This document shows, piece by piece, positions 31,992-32,051 of a stretch of DNA of 32,051 nucleotides. Source of the DNA: an uncultured Mediterraneibacter sp. (GTDB taxonomy: Bacteria; Bacillota; Clostridia; Lachnospirales; Lachnospiraceae). A program made the translations under genes and the position numbers. Below the pieces are notes generated by a model. It saw nothing but the letters and a program-made list of their open reading frames with translations, was not told the origin of the DNA and did not search any database. Numbering within the stretch: position 1 is the stretch's first letter; each line of letters begins with the position of its first letter. The DNA is taken from contig CAKRWZ010000011.1 of NCBI GenBank assembly GCA_934418295.1, forward strand, positions 1 to 32,051, in the 5' to 3' direction.

Positions 31992-32051
31992 ATGCTGCAG
32001 CAGAAGACTGACGCCGGTTATCCCGACCCAGCAGCAGAAGCCCAGAAGCAG
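31992..32051 (+). other. G+C-rich end of window, possible start of a gene
   Basis: The frame from ATG 31992 reads MLQQKTDAGYPDPAAEAQKQ to the window edge, with G+C-rich codons like the partial gene at 1-198. No ribosome site precedes it, and other frames are also open, so I cannot call a gene. Confidence 0.2.

Noticed and set aside
1..32051. CRISPR arrays, rRNA or tRNA genes, insertion sequences
   Set aside because: None of the expected repeats, cloverleaf sequences or transposase frames were seen on either strand.
31957..32051. A new gene after the last activator
   Set aside because: The frame from 31992 has no ribosome site and several frames are open on both strands in so short a stretch.

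Overview
The window looks like a low-GC Firmicute of the class Clostridia. Most genes have a strong GGAGG-type ribosome site, AT-rich codons and anaerobic metabolism: a glycyl radical enzyme, Fe-S redox proteins, CoA-transferases and sigma-54 regulation. I would not name a genus from sequence alone.

Region 1 (about 296-15921) is a complete glycyl-radical-enzyme bacterial microcompartment (BMC) locus. A EutW/EutV-like pair comes first: a sensor kinase on the minus strand and a divergent ANTAR response regulator. The locus then runs on the plus strand: a short aldehyde dehydrogenase, a cupin, the glycyl radical enzyme and its activase, a BMC-H shell protein, EutS-, EutP-, EutT- and EutJ-like proteins, a GrpU-like shell protein, an EutN-type vertex, PduS-like and PduT-like Fe-S proteins, a EutQ-N-like protein, an AdhE-type acylating aldehyde dehydrogenase, PduL, and a second BMC-H. 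Two intrinsic terminators, before the first aldehyde dehydrogenase and before the radical enzyme, each overlap a pair of hairpins with A-N-N-G-N-N hexaloops. This is the signature of ANTAR-protein antitermination, so the regulator gene probably gates the operon twice at the RNA level. Active-site residues and spacing point to a B12-independent diol dehydratase (1,2-propanediol or glycerol type) rather than choline lyase. The expected chemistry is diol to aldehyde to acyl-CoA to acyl-phosphate. No alcohol dehydrogenase is present; PduS, PduT and GrpU homologues suggest that electrons leave through Fe-S centres.

Region 2 (16005-17773) is a terminator, a sigma-A promoter and an AbiEi/AbiEii toxin-antitoxin pair, closed by a bidirectional terminator.

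Region 3 (17797-23823) is a peptide-use cluster: a YfcC-type transporter and a PepD-type dipeptidase in one minus-strand operon behind a clear sigma-54 promoter with an upstream repeat cluster, an M20-family protein that has lost several metal ligands, and a divergent sigma-54 activator with an altered GAFTGA loop.

Region 4 (23829-31956) has two divergent operons driven by two near-perfect sigma-54 promoters in a 533-bp intergenic region. Leftward are an unrecognised 212-residue protein, a sodium:solute symporter and a small membrane protein. Rightward are a hotdog protein resembling beta-aminoacyl-CoA ammonia-lyases and two CaiB/BaiF CoA-transferases. A zinc-ribbon membrane protein and a second sigma-54 activator follow. 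My working idea is uptake and CoA-dependent deamination of a beta-amino acid, possibly beta-alanine released from carnosine-like dipeptides, which would meet the diol pathway at a C3 acyl-CoA. This is inference.

The first ~200 and last ~60 bases are richer in G+C and look like different flanking sequence.
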